Positions 51,319 to 61,526 are shown, numbered from the stretch's first letter. The stretch: DNA of 64,000 bases from Parasulfuritortus sp037439465 (GCA_037439465.1 JBBIVX010000002.1:62001-126000), one strand, 5' to 3'. Made by a program: numbers and translations. The notes: generated from the letters alone by a model not told the origin.

Positions 51319-54300
51319 CTAGTTCTCCAGGGGGTGAGCGGCGGGTGTCGTTCTGGCGGCATGCCAGAGCCCGGACGGCTGCTCAGGGAAATATTTCTCG
51401 AACATCGCCACGTTATCGGCGGCGCACAGCGACATCAGCCATTCCCGCTTTTCGGCGGAGAGCAGCTTGGCCTTACGATGCGTGCGGTTGGAAAAATGGG
51501 TGCGCAGAAACTCGAATAATTTGTCCGCCGCCGCCTCATCCAACGACAACTTCATTGCGGTCATTGCCAATTCATAGGCTTCCGCCGACAACGACGGCCG
51601 TTCCCGCCCTAACTCCGGGATGTCCTCCGCGGCGACAGACACGCCGAGGCGGCGCATGAAATTGGCCACATAAGCGCTGGGGCCGGCCTTTATTTCATCG
51701 AACAATCCAAAGCGGACGTGCTCCCTGCCAAAGACCTCTGCCAGATCATCCAGTCTTCTGAGCCAGGACATCTTTTCCGGCTCCTGCACCGAGAGGAAAG
51801 CATCGAAATCAATGGTCATGTCACGGTAACAGTAGCCGAGGTGTTCCAGGTAAAAGGAAACGATGAACTCGTCCTGGCGGCGAACGTAGTAGACCACTTC
51901 GAGGTCGCAAGCGGCCAGCAGGGCTTTCAAGCGCCGCGCATTGTCACGCATGGAGCCATAGAAATAGTTCTTATCCCCGATCGACCGCATTTCGCCGTAA
52001 CCCAGCAAGGCTTCATGCGATATCAGCAGGGTCTGCCCCATCTTCCAGCCCGCGTCTCTAGCCAATCCGAGCAAGTCGACGGGGCGATCATGCAGGCCGT
52101 GCACCCGTTCCAGGAAGCCGCTGTCATTGATGATGTCGGGGTTCAGATAGAAATACTCGTCGTGCTGGAAATAATTGAGCAGATAGACCTGGATCAGGGT
52201 GGTCCCCGTCTTGGGCGCGCCGGCATGAATGATCACTCTTGGTCTGTCGGAGGCTGGCGCAACCACGGCCTTGCGGCAATAAAACAGCTCGGTATTCACG
52301 ATCCCCTGAGCGGGCCGGTTGGTTTTATCGTAGGCAAGGTCTAATCCGGCCGCCGACAACTGCCCGCGCAGCTCGCGCCCATAGGCGCGGAAGGCGAGGA
52401 TGCCGGTGCCGTCGCCATTGGCGTCGCCGTGATACTCCGGCTCCAGAACATGGACATCGGTTTCCGGCCGGCCGGGGTCGTCCACCCGGACACGGGTCAG
52501 ATTCCGCTCCCATGCCCAGTTGTGCGGCACGGTAAACAGGTAAACCCCGCCGGGCTTGAGAACGCGCGCGATTTCGCCGTGCGCCAGGCCGTCCAGCCGA
52601 ACATGTTCCATGACATCACTGGTGATCACGACATCGAAATAGGCGTCCGGGTAGGTCAAGCGTTCGAGATTCTGATTGGCAATGGTTTTGGAAAGCCTCG
52701 TCCCCAAAGGCAACTCCGGCTTATAGGAAGACAGGTGCAGTTCGATCCAGTCGCACAGCCGCAGGTATTCAGGGATGGGATAGGCGCACGGCTCATAATG
52801 AAACGGGGGCTGCGTGTCATAGAGGCGGATACGCGTGTTTACGCCACTGCGCGGCAATTGCGACAAGGACGGCGCCTCGATTCCCGCGACCGCCTTGATT
52901 GCCTCGAGCAGGCCACGGGCAATGGACCGGTAGCGGCTTGTGCTCCGGCAATGCTCGCAGGTCAGGGACTCACGGTAGAGCGCCGGATCCTGATAGAAGA
53001 ATCGGGTCTGCTGGCCGCAGATGTTGCACTCGCCGACGATGTGCTTCCAGCCGTTGAAGACGGCTGGAACCGGATGGTCTGGCTGGGCCATGGCCTGTTG
53101 TTCGTTGTTTGAAACGGCGGTTTTTTCTCTGGTCAATTCTGCTAACGCAACCCGCGCCCTGGCCCGCCAGGTGTTTTCATGTGACAGGGCCACCAGCCGG
53201 GACTGGAACTCGGACGATTCGCCGTCGTTTCTGGCCAAATCCAGCGCGGCGGAAAATTCGTCGGCGTTGTTGCCGATGCGGACTTCAGGGAAGGCCATGC
53301 ACTCCGGCATGGCCGTGGTGACCACCGGCCTGCCGCCGGCGAAGTACTCGAACAGTTTCAGGGGCGAGGTCGCCAGGGTGATGTCATTGATCTTGAACGG
53401 GATCATGGCCACGTCGAACAGGCGCAGATAACCAGGCAGCGCCTGATAATCGCGCGGTCCAAGCCAGGTGATGTTGTCATGGCCGGCTATGGCCGACTGG
53501 CCGATCGTGCCGTCATGGTCCGGCCCGATCAGCACGAAATGCCAATCGGGACGGAGTTTTGCCACCTGCGCCAGCAACTCGTAATCGAACCAGCGTGCCA
53601 AGGCGCCATAATAGCCGGCGATGGGTTTCCCGGACGCGACGAGGCGGGCGAATGCCTTGTCACTCAAGGCCGGATCCGGCGTCGGCGGATGGTCGAAGCG
53701 TCCTTCTTCGACCGCATTCGGCAGGTAGAGCGCATCCGGGCGTTCCGTCAGCGCCCTCTCGTGCAGCCTGCGCGCGACGGCCGCGACCAGCGTGGCCTCC
53801 CGCATGGCGCGCGCGTGCAGTTTTGCCAGCATTTCCTGGTCGTGCGGAAAGACCGAGAGATCGTCGATCCAATCGTAGATGACGGCGATGCCGGCTGGGA
53901 AACGGTCCCGGTGATCGTAGTTGTAGGGGAACGTCCAGAGCACGGGGTTATGCAACTCCCAGAGCAGCTCGGGTTCGCCCTTGAACAGAAACAGGCGGGG
54001 CTCGACTTCCTGCAGCAGGGCGATGTCATCCAGGCTGTTGCTGCAATCGAACACGACCGTGTAGCCATCCTGGGCCATCACCTTGGCGAGGTGATGGGGG
54101 CGTTGGAACAGGTGAATATCCCAACCGATCGACGGTGCGAAGATGATCGTGCCTGGCGCCGCTTTCGAGGCTTCCACCAGCCCCGCGAGTTTCCGCGCCT
54201 CCGCGCCAGCGAGGGCGTTCACGGCCCACTTGGCCCGGTATTTCTTTTCATTCTCGTAATAGGTGGCGAAGTAGGCCTCCTCGCCCAATATCTTGAATGA

Positions 54301-57300
54301 GGCGCACTGCCAGTGGTGGATATAGGTATCGCGCGCCAGTTTGATCTGGAACCCCGTTGCCCGCAGGCGGCGGTTGTAATCGTCGTCCTCGAACATGCCG
54401 AGGCCGAAGCGTTCGTCCAGCGGCCCGACGGCTTCGAACGCCGCGCGCGGCATCACGACGCAGAAGAAGGCCAGCATGGAAATGTCTTCGAGCCGGCCGC
54501 GGTTGGCCTTGCAATACGCGCCCGCCCAGGCCGGCATATCCAGCAGGTTGCGGTAGCCAACGGGGATGCGGGCCTCGTTGCCGATCGCATTGGTCACTGG
54601 GCCGACCAGGCCCAGACCGGTGTTCGCCCGCAGATGGCCCACCAGGGTGGATAGCCAACTCCCGGTGACGATCGTATCGTTGTTGAGCAGGCAGAAATAC
54701 TCGCCGTTCGCCAGGGCCAGACCCTGATTGTTCGCGGCCGAGAAGCCGCGGTTCTCCTCATTGAGCAGTACCCGGAGGCGAGGGTGCTGCAATCCCCGCA
54801 GATACTCCGGGGTGCCATCGGTCGAGGCGTTGTCGACGACGATGATTTCGTAATTCGGATAGTCCGTGTCGTTGAAAACACTTTCCAGGCACAGGCGGTT
54901 CAGCGCCAAGTTGTTGTAGGTCACGATCACGATGGAGACCAACGGGTAAAGTTCGCGTATGGCCTGATCGAGCGCCTCCTGCCGGATCTCCCAGGTGTTT
55001 TCCGCGGCGTAGCGGCGCCGCGCCGCCTGCCGCCCGCCGTCATCCGCGGCCACCATCTGTTCGATCTCGCGGGCAAAGGCGGTTGCCGTATCCGCCAGGG
55101 CGATGTGCCCGGCGGCGGCGATGGACCGCAATTCCGGCAAGGCGACCGCCACCACCGGCTTGCCGGCGGCCAGCATTTCGTAGACCTTTACCGGATTGGT
55201 GGCTTCGGTGAGGGGGAGACGTTTGAAGGGAATGAGGCAGCAATCCCAAGCCGCGATTAGCGCGGGAAGCTCCGCATAGGGTTTTTCACCGGTGAGCACG
55301 ATGTTCGGGCAGGCTTCGAGGGGCCCCAGGTCCGCGCTGAATGTGCTGCCGATCAACACGAAGCGCCAGGCCGGACGCGACTGCGCCAACGCCGCCACCA
55401 GCGCGCTGTCGAACCAGTCGGCAATGGCGCCGTAATATCCGACCGTCAGTGTGGACAACGAGGCGTGGCGGGTTTCCGGGACCGTGGCGAAGTGCGGATA
55501 ATCGACGGCATTGCGTATCATGAGCGCACGCCTGGCGTGCGGCGCGACCTTGTCGAAGAGGGTTTGCGAGGAGGCGACCACCAGGTCGGCACTGCGCAGC
55601 AGGTGGTTCTCGGCGGCGAGCATGGCCTCGCCGTTGGTGGAAAAGCCGGAGTGGTCGTCCATGCAGTCGTAGACGACATAACAACCCGTTTGCTGCCGCA
55701 GGCGTTCAGCCACCGGCCCCCAATAGGGCAGTTGCACAACGCACACCCAGGGATGGCCGGGCTGGGCCGTCATGTGCCGCCGCAGCGTTTCAGCCAGGCG
55801 ATCGACGTCGGCCTCGGCCGGCATTTCCTTGTAGACATTGGTGCTTGCGCTTCCAGGAAGCGTGAGTCCTTGTACTCCGGTTTCCAGGGCGGTGACGGCC
55901 AGAGCGGGGCCGAAGCCAAGGCTGGCGTATGACACCGGGTGCCCCGTTATGGCAAAGCGCCGGGCGAGTTGTTGCGGCCGCTGAAAGCGGAAATTCCAGT
56001 CGATGATAGGCAGACAAAGCACGCCGTAGGGCGTGTGGCGGTGATCCCATCGATCCGGGACGATAAAATCGTAGCCGGGCCGGCTGGCGCCCTCCGGCAA
56101 TGGCAGGGCCCCGGCCGCGTCATCGACTCTGGATTGGGTATTCTGTGCCGGCGGGGTGGCAGGGTAGCCGAAATGGCGGCCGTACCAGTGAAACAGCTTC
56201 CCCTTCTGGGCGAAACTCAAGGGCAGGCGGTGGAATGCCGACCGCAAGGCGGCCTCGAACCAGCGCCTATCGTCGGCGAGAAGGCCATGCCTGACAAAAC
56301 GAAGCGCAAAACGGATCGGCGCCGTGACCCGCCAGGAATAGCTGGCCGCGATGTCGGCGTTGAGGCGGCGGCTGACCTCCAGCCGTGCCAGCGTTTGCTC
56401 AAGCGCGGTGGCATAGCCGGCGCGCTGTGACACCGCCTCATCGCGTTGCCGGGTGAGCGCATCGCGTTGTTGTCGGAGTGTATGAATTTCCTGGGTTTGG
56501 CGCGTCAGCAGCGACCATAAATTCAGCAGCGCGGTTTGGGCGGCGGGGCTTTTCTGAACCACAGGGAGACTGGCCTCGAAACCCGCTATCTTCAGGGCGC
56601 GGTCCCAGGCGTCGATGAATGCCTCACTCGTTATTTCGCCGGCACAGGCCTCAACCCAGGCCGATGCGGCCAGCCAGTTGTCGCCAGCCAGCCAGCACAA
56701 TTTTTCCGCCGCCGCCTGCAGGTCGCCTTGTTCGAACAACAACTGCTCGTTGCCGCGGACGAGGGTACGGTGTTCCGGAATGTCACTGAGCAACACTGGA
56801 AGCCGATGTGACATGGCCTCAGCCGCGGCCAGGCCAAAACTTTCGCCGCTGGAGGCGGAAACGAAAACCCCTTGCTGTCTGCGTACCTGCTGCAGGATGA
56901 ACGTGGTTTGATGAAACGCGACCGCCGGGAGCGTGACCACGAAGTGGTCCATGTCCTCCTCGTTGATCGTGGACGTCAGGCGATCGTCATAGACATCGCC
57001 GATGATCAACAGACGATAGTCCTGTCCACGGATAGCCCGGGCACGCGCCACGAGGCGCACGACATCGGCGACATTCTTCAGCGTATCGACCCGGCCAAGA
57101 TAAAGAACGGGGATGCCCGGATAGTGATGCGCCTCCTGCGGCAAATCGGGCGCCGGCGCCGCCAGGGTATTCGGGACCACATCGATCAATGCGCGCAGAT
57201 TTGGAAACTCCATGGCCAGACGTCGCGCGAACGTTGCGGCCGGTACCCAAAGCGCAAGAATGTCGCGCGCGGCAGAGGAGAGTTCCGTCAGGTATTGCCG

Positions 57301-57621
57301 GTTTTTTTCGTAGGCCGTATGGCACTCCAGGATCAACGGCCAGCCCGCCGGAATCAGCGAGAACGCCTCGGGGGTGTCGATGGCAAGGGTCAAGTCCGGC
57401 GAAATCGCCTGGATGTTGTCGATCAGGCGCAATTGCTGTTCGAGTTCGTGGCGGCGAACGTATTCGAGCAGGGCCTGTTTCCCGCCCGCGACATCCTCCA
57501 GAAAGAACACGTTGAGGCGCACCTGGCGGCCATGTTCCTTAAAGGCCAGGGCGCGGTTCAGCAACATGCGCTCGACGCCGCCCAGACTCGCCCAACGATA
57601 GATCACCAGTACTTCGAACAT
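51319..57621 (-). CDS. 2100-residue polysaccharide mega-enzyme: three GT-B, one GT2, methyltransferase and sulfotransferase domains
   Basis: Domains in order: GT4 1-350 (VLYLGRVDTLKNVADVVRL, SGESFGLAAAEAM); coiled coil 370-420 ending SYSWRVTAPIRFALRF; second GT-B 530-890 (NFRFQRPQQLARRFA, NPVKVYEMLAAGKPVV); GT2 893-1130 (VSIVIVTYNNLALNRL, VVDNASTDGTPEYL, LLNNDT, GMFEDDDYNRRL); third GT-B 1157-1500 (HLFQRPHHLAKVMAQ, TSPLKLFEYFAGGRPVV); Zn-ribbon (CNICG...CEHC, 1532-1558) and methyltransferase 1590-1785 (YFDVVITSDVMEHVR, VLKPGGVYLFTVPH; atypical motif I); sulfotransferase 1793-2085 (HAGAPKTGTTLIQ for PAPS, VVYYVRRQDEFIVSFYL). One uninterrupted frame with no membrane segment. It could build, methylate and sulfate a repeat or cap. 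Confidence 0.92.
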   Translation of the reverse strand: MFEVLVIYRWASLGGVERMLLNRALAFKEHGRQVRLNVFFLEDVAGGKQALLEYVRRHELEQQLRLIDNIQAISPDLTLAIDTPEAFSLIPAGWPLILECHTAYEKNRQYLTELSSAARDILALWVPAATFARRLAMEFPNLRALIDVVPNTLAAPAPDLPQEAHHYPGIPVLYLGRVDTLKNVADVVRLVARARAIRGQDYRLLIIGDVYDDRLTSTINEEDMDHFVVTLPAVAFHQTTFILQQVRRQQGVFVSASSGESFGLAAAEAMSHRLPVLLSDIPEHRTLVRGNEQLLFEQGDLQAAAEKLCWLAGDNWLAASAWVEACAGEITSEAFIDAWDRALKIAGFEASLPVVQKSPAAQTALLNLWSLLTRQTQEIHTLRQQRDALTRQRDEAVSQRAGYATALEQTLARLEVSRRLNADIAASYSWRVTAPIRFALRFVRHGLLADDRRWFEAALRSAFHRLPLSFAQKGKLFHWYGRHFGYPATPPAQNTQSRVDDAAGALPLPEGASRPGYDFIVPDRWDHRHTPYGVLCLPIIDWNFRFQRPQQLARRFAITGHPVSYASLGFGPALAVTALETGVQGLTLPGSASTNVYKEMPAEADVDRLAETLRRHMTAQPGHPWVCVVQLPYWGPVAERLRQQTGCYVVYDCMDDHSGFSTNGEAMLAAENHLLRSADLVVASSQTLFDKVAPHARRALMIRNAVDYPHFATVPETRHASLSTLTVGYYGAIADWFDSALVAALAQSRPAWRFVLIGSTFSADLGPLEACPNIVLTGEKPYAELPALIAAWDCCLIPFKRLPLTEATNPVKVYEMLAAGKPVVAVALPELRSIAAAGHIALADTATAFAREIEQMVAADDGGRQAARRRYAAENTWEIRQEALDQAIRELYPLVSIVIVTYNNLALNRLCLESVFNDTDYPNYEIIVVDNASTDGTPEYLRGLQHPRLRVLLNEENRGFSAANNQGLALANGEYFCLLNNDTIVTGSWLSTLVGHLRANTGLGLVGPVTNAIGNEARIPVGYRNLLDMPAWAGAYCKANRGRLEDISMLAFFCVVMPRAAFEAVGPLDERFGLGMFEDDDYNRRLRATGFQIKLARDTYIHHWQCASFKILGEEAYFATYYENEKKYRAKWAVNALAGAEARKLAGLVEASKAAPGTIIFAPSIGWDIHLFQRPHHLAKVMAQDGYTVVFDCSNSLDDIALLQEVEPRLFLFKGEPELLWELHNPVLWTFPYNYDHRDRFPAGIAVIYDWIDDLSVFPHDQEMLAKLHARAMREATLVAAVARRLHERALTERPDALYLPNAVEEGRFDHPPTPDPALSDKAFARLVASGKPIAGYYGALARWFDYELLAQVAKLRPDWHFVLIGPDHDGTIGQSAIAGHDNITWLGPRDYQALPGYLRLFDVAMIPFKINDITLATSPLKLFEYFAGGRPVVTTAMPECMAFPEVRIGNNADEFSAALDLARNDGESSEFQSRLVALSHENTWRARARVALAELTREKTAVSNNEQQAMAQPDHPVPAVFNGWKHIVGECNICGQQTRFFYQDPALYRESLTCEHCRSTSRYRSIARGLLEAIKAVAGIEAPSLSQLPRSGVNTRIRLYDTQPPFHYEPCAYPIPEYLRLCDWIELHLSSYKPELPLGTRLSKTIANQNLERLTYPDAYFDVVITSDVMEHVRLDGLAHGEIARVLKPGGVYLFTVPHNWAWERNLTRVRVDDPGRPETDVHVLEPEYHGDANGDGTGILAFRAYGRELRGQLSAAGLDLAYDKTNRPAQGIVNTELFYCRKAVVAPASDRPRVIIHAGAPKTGTTLIQVYLLNYFQHDEYFYLNPDIINDSGFLERVHGLHDRPVDLLGLARDAGWKMGQTLLISHEALLGYGEMRSIGDKNYFYGSMRDNARRLKALLAACDLEVVYYVRRQDEFIVSFYLEHLGYCYRDMTIDFDAFLSVQEPEKMSWLRRLDDLAEVFGREHVRFGLFDEIKAGPSAYVANFMRRLGVSVAAEDIPELGRERPSLSAEAYELAMTAMKLSLDEAAADKLFEFLRTHFSNRTHRKAKLLSAEKREWLMSLCAADNVAMFEKYFPEQPSGLWHAARTTPAAHPLEN

Positions 57622-57623
57622 TT

Positions 57624-59123
57624 TTAATACTTCCCCCTAAACAATTTCACGCCCAATCGGCTGAGCCAGGCGCTTATCTTCGTGACAGGCGGCTTTATTT
57701 TAGTGGCGTCGGCTACGCTGGCTGTCGCGGTCATCGAATCAGAACCTTCAGCCTGCCTGCGCGCGCTGTTCTGAGGCTGATCCAGTGCCGCGTTCAGGCG
57801 CAGTTGCTCTTCCAGCCGTTGGCTGACGAGCGTGAATTCATCCGTCAGTTTCCGCAGCCTGCGTTCCGCGTCCCAGCGCTTCGCCTCGCTTTGTGTGCTC
57901 CAGGCCAATAGCCAATCATATCGCCCGGATTGCCAACCCGAACGGGTCCGCCTCCTGGCTGCGGCGATGGCCTCGGTGATTGGCCGGCGGTGCGCCTCGG
58001 CCGCCTTCGCCAGTGCATCCAGCCTTCCGGCCTCGGGACGCCATGGCGGGGTGTCCGGTTGTTTGCCCAGCAACCGGCGCAGGGCCGTCACATAGGCGTC
58101 GATGGTATCTGCGACCTTGAGACGCTGACTGGCCGGCACGTCCGCCATCTCCGCGGCCTGGCTAACCTTGTCGTCGTATTCGATGACGACGATGGGAAGG
58201 CGCGCCCGCAACCCAAGGATAGTGCCGTGAAAGCGGGCCATGACCGCCGCGTCGGCTTGGCCGAAGGCTGGCAGGAGTTCCTCGATGTGCGGCGCGTCCC
58301 AAATGACATGGGGACAGCAGGGCCCGACCTGCGCCACCATTTTCTCGATCAGCGGCCGGTCGCTGGGCATGGAAAAGTGATAATCGTCGTAATTCAGCGC
58401 GGATTTCTGGAAGGCGACCCACAAGCATGCCCAGTCATCATCCACAACCGTCCGCAAAGCGGCCGACAGCTTTTCCGACATCTCGGCGGAGCGTTCGAAA
58501 ACCAGCGGATTGACGATAAGTATCTTCTTGCCGGCCAAGTCCGGAAAGCGCGCCCGCAAATCGACGCGGCGATCGGGCAGGGTCATGGCCCAGACCGGGT
58601 CGGGGGCCACCGCCACGTCGCGGGTAACGCCCAGCGCGCGCAGCAGGCTGGCCGATCCGCTGTCGCGTACCGTGACATGATCCGCGACTTTGAAAACGTC
58701 GGCGACGATCTGCCGCGCATCGGCCGTCGTCAACGGACCCACTCCTTGTCCCCAGAGCGCCAGCAGCAGGTCGAACTGCTTGGCCAGGTAACAGACCGAG
58801 GCAAACTGGGCCAGGGTGAAGGCCGGGTAGGTATAGAGCTGGGGCAAGGTGAATTTGAACCGGTCGGTAAAAATGCCTCCCCCGCCCAGCACCATGATGT
58901 CCGCTTCCCTGGCCTCGGCGGCGATGGCCGGTAAATCATAGTAGCTGACGGCGTCAAGCCCATGCAGTGCCTTGGTATGCGCCGGGTTGAGGGTGATCGC
59001 GGTCAGCGCCCCGCCTTCCGCCTCGACCCACTGCCGCAAGGTCGCCAGCAACAACTCGTCGCCAATATTGGCGCAGGCATAGTTCCCGACAGCCAGCACT
59101 CTGACGGTGGAGTCCTTAGGCAT
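57624..59123 (-). CDS. Polysaccharide pyruvyl transferase family protein (CsaB-like) with coiled coil
   Basis: A 499-residue protein of the family that attaches pyruvate ketals to sugars from phosphoenolpyruvate. VRVLAVGNYACANIGDELLL, ADIMVLGGGGIFTDRFKF, LLLALWGQGVGPLTTADARQ, HVTVRDSGSASLLRALGV, LVNPLVFERSAEMSEKL-type strand and MARFHGTILGLRARLPIVVI are conserved. Residues about 420-460 are coiled coil, and the last 60 are Thr/Lys-rich. It overlaps wzt by eight bases and lies three bases before the mega-enzyme, so the cap may include pyruvate. In other clusters CsaB-type pyruvate is the ligand of SLH domains, of interest beside the SLH proteins. Confidence 0.88.
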   Translation of the reverse strand: MPKDSTVRVLAVGNYACANIGDELLLATLRQWVEAEGGALTAITLNPAHTKALHGLDAVSYYDLPAIAAEAREADIMVLGGGGIFTDRFKFTLPQLYTYPAFTLAQFASVCYLAKQFDLLLALWGQGVGPLTTADARQIVADVFKVADHVTVRDSGSASLLRALGVTRDVAVAPDPVWAMTLPDRRVDLRARFPDLAGKKILIVNPLVFERSAEMSEKLSAALRTVVDDDWACLWVAFQKSALNYDDYHFSMPSDRPLIEKMVAQVGPCCPHVIWDAPHIEELLPAFGQADAAVMARFHGTILGLRARLPIVVIEYDDKVSQAAEMADVPASQRLKVADTIDAYVTALRRLLGKQPDTPPWRPEAGRLDALAKAAEAHRRPITEAIAAARRRTRSGWQSGRYDWLLAWSTQSEAKRWDAERRLRKLTDEFTLVSQRLEEQLRLNAALDQPQNSARRQAEGSDSMTATASVADATKIKPPVTKISAWLSRLGVKLFRGKY

Positions 59124-60366
59124 CGCTGCGCTCCAGCAACGGGCTCTCGGTCACCGCCGGGTTGGGTGATAGCCAGCCACGTCCGCCAGGGCGGTCTTCG
59201 ATGACATCGAAATGCAAGGCATAGTGGAGCCGGAAATGACGCCGGTAGATGCCGGATTCCATATCACCCACCCCCAGCGCCACCACATATCGTCCAGCCC
59301 CCATGGCCGCATCCAGCGACCATGAATAGGTCCTGGCGTCGCCGGCGCCCGCCTGGCCAAGTGAAATACCCAAGTTGAGCGTCGTGCCCGTCCACAGCTC
59401 GATGTCGGTGATGCTTTTGATTTGTATGCCCAAGGCCGGTTTGACCACATTCTGGAGATATTTGACGTAAAGCCTCACCTGGAACCGTTCGCCTTTGCGT
59501 ATGAGCGTGGTCTCGTTCCCGCGTGCGTCTTCCACCCAGACACGCAGTATCTTGCTCTGCGGTTCGGGCGGGGCCTCGGCCACGAGAGGCGATGCCGTGC
59601 CTCTTTCCTCGCGCACCAGGTCGGCGGCGTAAGCCTCCACCACTGTTTTGCAAAAACCATCGGCCATCATCTGGCCGCGCTTCAAATAAATGGCCCGGTC
59701 GCAGTATTCGATGATGGTATTGGTCGAATGCGTGACCAGCAGGATGCTGACCCCATCCTCCTGCATCTTGCGTATGCGGGCGAGGCACTTGGATTGAAAC
59801 GCGGTATCGCCGACGGCCAGGGCTTCATCGACTACCAGTATATCGGGCGCAACATGGATGGCCGTCGCAAAGGCGAGGCGCACGGCCATGCCTGAGGAGT
59901 AGGTCTTGACCGGTTGATCCATGAAGTCGCCAATATCCGCAAAGGCGGCAATTTCATCGAAGCGTGCGCGGATTTGTTGCCGGGTCAATCCTAGGATGGT
60001 CGCCTTCAATATAACGTTTTCACGGCCGCTGAATTCAGGGTTGAAACCGGACCCGAGTTCAAGCAGGGCCGCCACGCGGCCGTAGGCCTCCGCTTTGCCG
60101 GCGGTGGGCGTCAGGATGCCGCAGATGATTTGCAACAAGGTCGATTTGCCGGAGCCGTTACGGCCGATGATGCCAACCGTTTCGCCCTTGGCCACTTGGA
60201 ATGAAACATCTTTCAGTGCCCAGAATTCCCTGTAGTAGGCGTGCTTGTTCCGCCCCAGCCAGCGATCGAATTGCGGCATGAAGAACTGACGCAAACGATG
60301 GCCCGGGGTGTCATAGATTTGATAGCACTTGCCGAGCTGGGTAACTTGGAGGGCCAAGTCTGACAT
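59116..60366 (-). CDS. wzt: Wzt-type ABC transporter ATPase with C-terminal glycan-binding domain (second copy)
   Basis: A 416-residue ATPase paired with Wzm upstream. Walker A GRNGSGKS is at about residues 68-75, signature YSSGMAVRLAFATA, Walker B ILVVDEALAVGD, then LLVTHSTNTIIEYCDRAI. The nucleotide-binding half is very like the first Wzt, while the domain from about 265 to 416 (LRVWVEDARGNETTLIRKGE, TGTTLNLGISLGQAGAGDAR) is different, so the two should recognise different glycan ends. It begins 177 bases after the wzm stop; no gene lies in that gap. Confidence 0.95.
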   Translation of the reverse strand: MSDLALQVTQLGKCYQIYDTPGHRLRQFFMPQFDRWLGRNKHAYYREFWALKDVSFQVAKGETVGIIGRNGSGKSTLLQIICGILTPTAGKAEAYGRVAALLELGSGFNPEFSGRENVILKATILGLTRQQIRARFDEIAAFADIGDFMDQPVKTYSSGMAVRLAFATAIHVAPDILVVDEALAVGDTAFQSKCLARIRKMQEDGVSILLVTHSTNTIIEYCDRAIYLKRGQMMADGFCKTVVEAYAADLVREERGTASPLVAEAPPEPQSKILRVWVEDARGNETTLIRKGERFQVRLYVKYLQNVVKPALGIQIKSITDIELWTGTTLNLGISLGQAGAGDARTYSWSLDAAMGAGRYVVALGVGDMESGIYRRHFRLHYALHFDVIEDRPGGRGWLSPNPAVTESPLLERSDA

Positions 60367-60542
60367 TTACGGTTTTCTCTGATATTTATTGCATCGAGTC
60401 GAGGCGAGTACTGCCTGACCGGCAAAACGTCCGCAATTATCCTTTGTTTAGGGCGTATTTATCATGGCCCCGCCTGAGACCGGATTGTTTTCGCGGCGCC
60501 CGCCGTGTTTCCCGGTGTGGCTGCCGCGGCGCGCGGTCGTGT

Positions 60543-61361
60543 TCACAGCACATCCGCGAACCCCTTCCGTGTCTTCTGAAACCAGGCGAACCCCAGCCAG
60601 GCGATGGCCGCGGAGGCCAGCAGCGAGAGGCCATATGTGGGCAGATCAGGCATCGTGTTCCAGAGTACGGCGCCACGCGTCTGCTCGAGGATGATGGCGA
60701 TAGGGTTGAGCATGACGAGGCTCTGATACTCCGTCGGCAGGTTGGAGACCGGGTAAAACACGGGGGACAGAAACATGAGAACGGTGGTGAGGATGGTTAT
60801 GCTCTGACCCACGTCGCGCAGGAAAACCCCCAATGAACTCAGGAACCAGCTCAGGCCCAGGATCAGCAGAAACAAGGGCAGCACCACGAGGGGTGTCAGC
60901 AAGAGGGTTGCAGGCAGTGCATGATTGACGGCCAGCACGAAGAGCAACAGCACGGCCAGGCTAACCAGCGCATGAAAGAGCGCCGCCCCGAGGGTGACCC
61001 AGGGCATGATCTCCAGCGGGAAGACCACCTTCTTCACATAGTTCGGGTTGGCCAGCACCAGATTCGGCGCGCGGTTGATGCATTCGCTGAAAAGGCCGAA
61101 GACGATCATGCCGGCAAACAGCACGATGGCGAATTCGGTCTTGCTGTCGGAGCCGCTATGCCAGCGCGCCTTGAAGACCACGCTGAAAACGAAGGTGTAT
61201 ACCGCCAGCATCAGGATGGGGTTGAAGAGCGACCAGACGATGCCGAGTACCGAGCCGCGGTAACGGCCGATGACATCGCGTTTGGTCATCTGCAGGATGA
61301 GTTCGCGGTTGCGCCAGGCGCTGGCGAACATTTCACGGGGGGAGGCGCTGAAGTGTTGCAT
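60543..61361 (-). CDS. wzm: Wzm-type ABC-2 permease for polysaccharide export
   Basis: A 272-residue inner-membrane permease of the RfbA/KpsM type with six helices. RELILQMTKRDVIGRYRGSV and IVWSLFNPILMLAVYTFVFS, VLANPNYVKKVVFPLEIMPW and FLSPVFYPVSNLPTEYQSLV are family motifs. The ATG at 61361 has GAGAGG upstream. It is the only Wzm found in the window, and heads the reverse-strand operon of Wzt, pyruvyltransferase, mega-enzyme, WecB and two GT4 genes. It should move the finished lipid-linked chain to the periplasm. Confidence 0.93.
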   Translation of the reverse strand: MQHFSASPREMFASAWRNRELILQMTKRDVIGRYRGSVLGIVWSLFNPILMLAVYTFVFSVVFKARWHSGSDSKTEFAIVLFAGMIVFGLFSECINRAPNLVLANPNYVKKVVFPLEIMPWVTLGAALFHALVSLAVLLLFVLAVNHALPATLLLTPLVVLPLFLLILGLSWFLSSLGVFLRDVGQSITILTTVLMFLSPVFYPVSNLPTEYQSLVMLNPIAIILEQTRGAVLWNTMPDLPTYGLSLLASAAIAWLGFAWFQKTRKGFADVL

Positions 61362-61526
61362 CGATGGGGTTCCTCTCGGCTTATTCCTGGTTGCCCTCTC
61401 GTGAGGCACAAAGGCCGGGGCAAGCATCGCGAACTTGGTTAGTATACCGGACGACGGCCGCCGCACCGGCCAGTCGGGTAAACGCTGATCCATTTATTGT
61501 GTGCACACATCGACACACTTTCGTTG

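Noticed and set aside
51319..57621. The 2100-residue frame as several genes fused by missing stops
   Set aside because: The domains are joined by linkers in one frame with no internal start with a convincing ribosome binding site; codon use does not change at domain borders as far as I can judge by eye.
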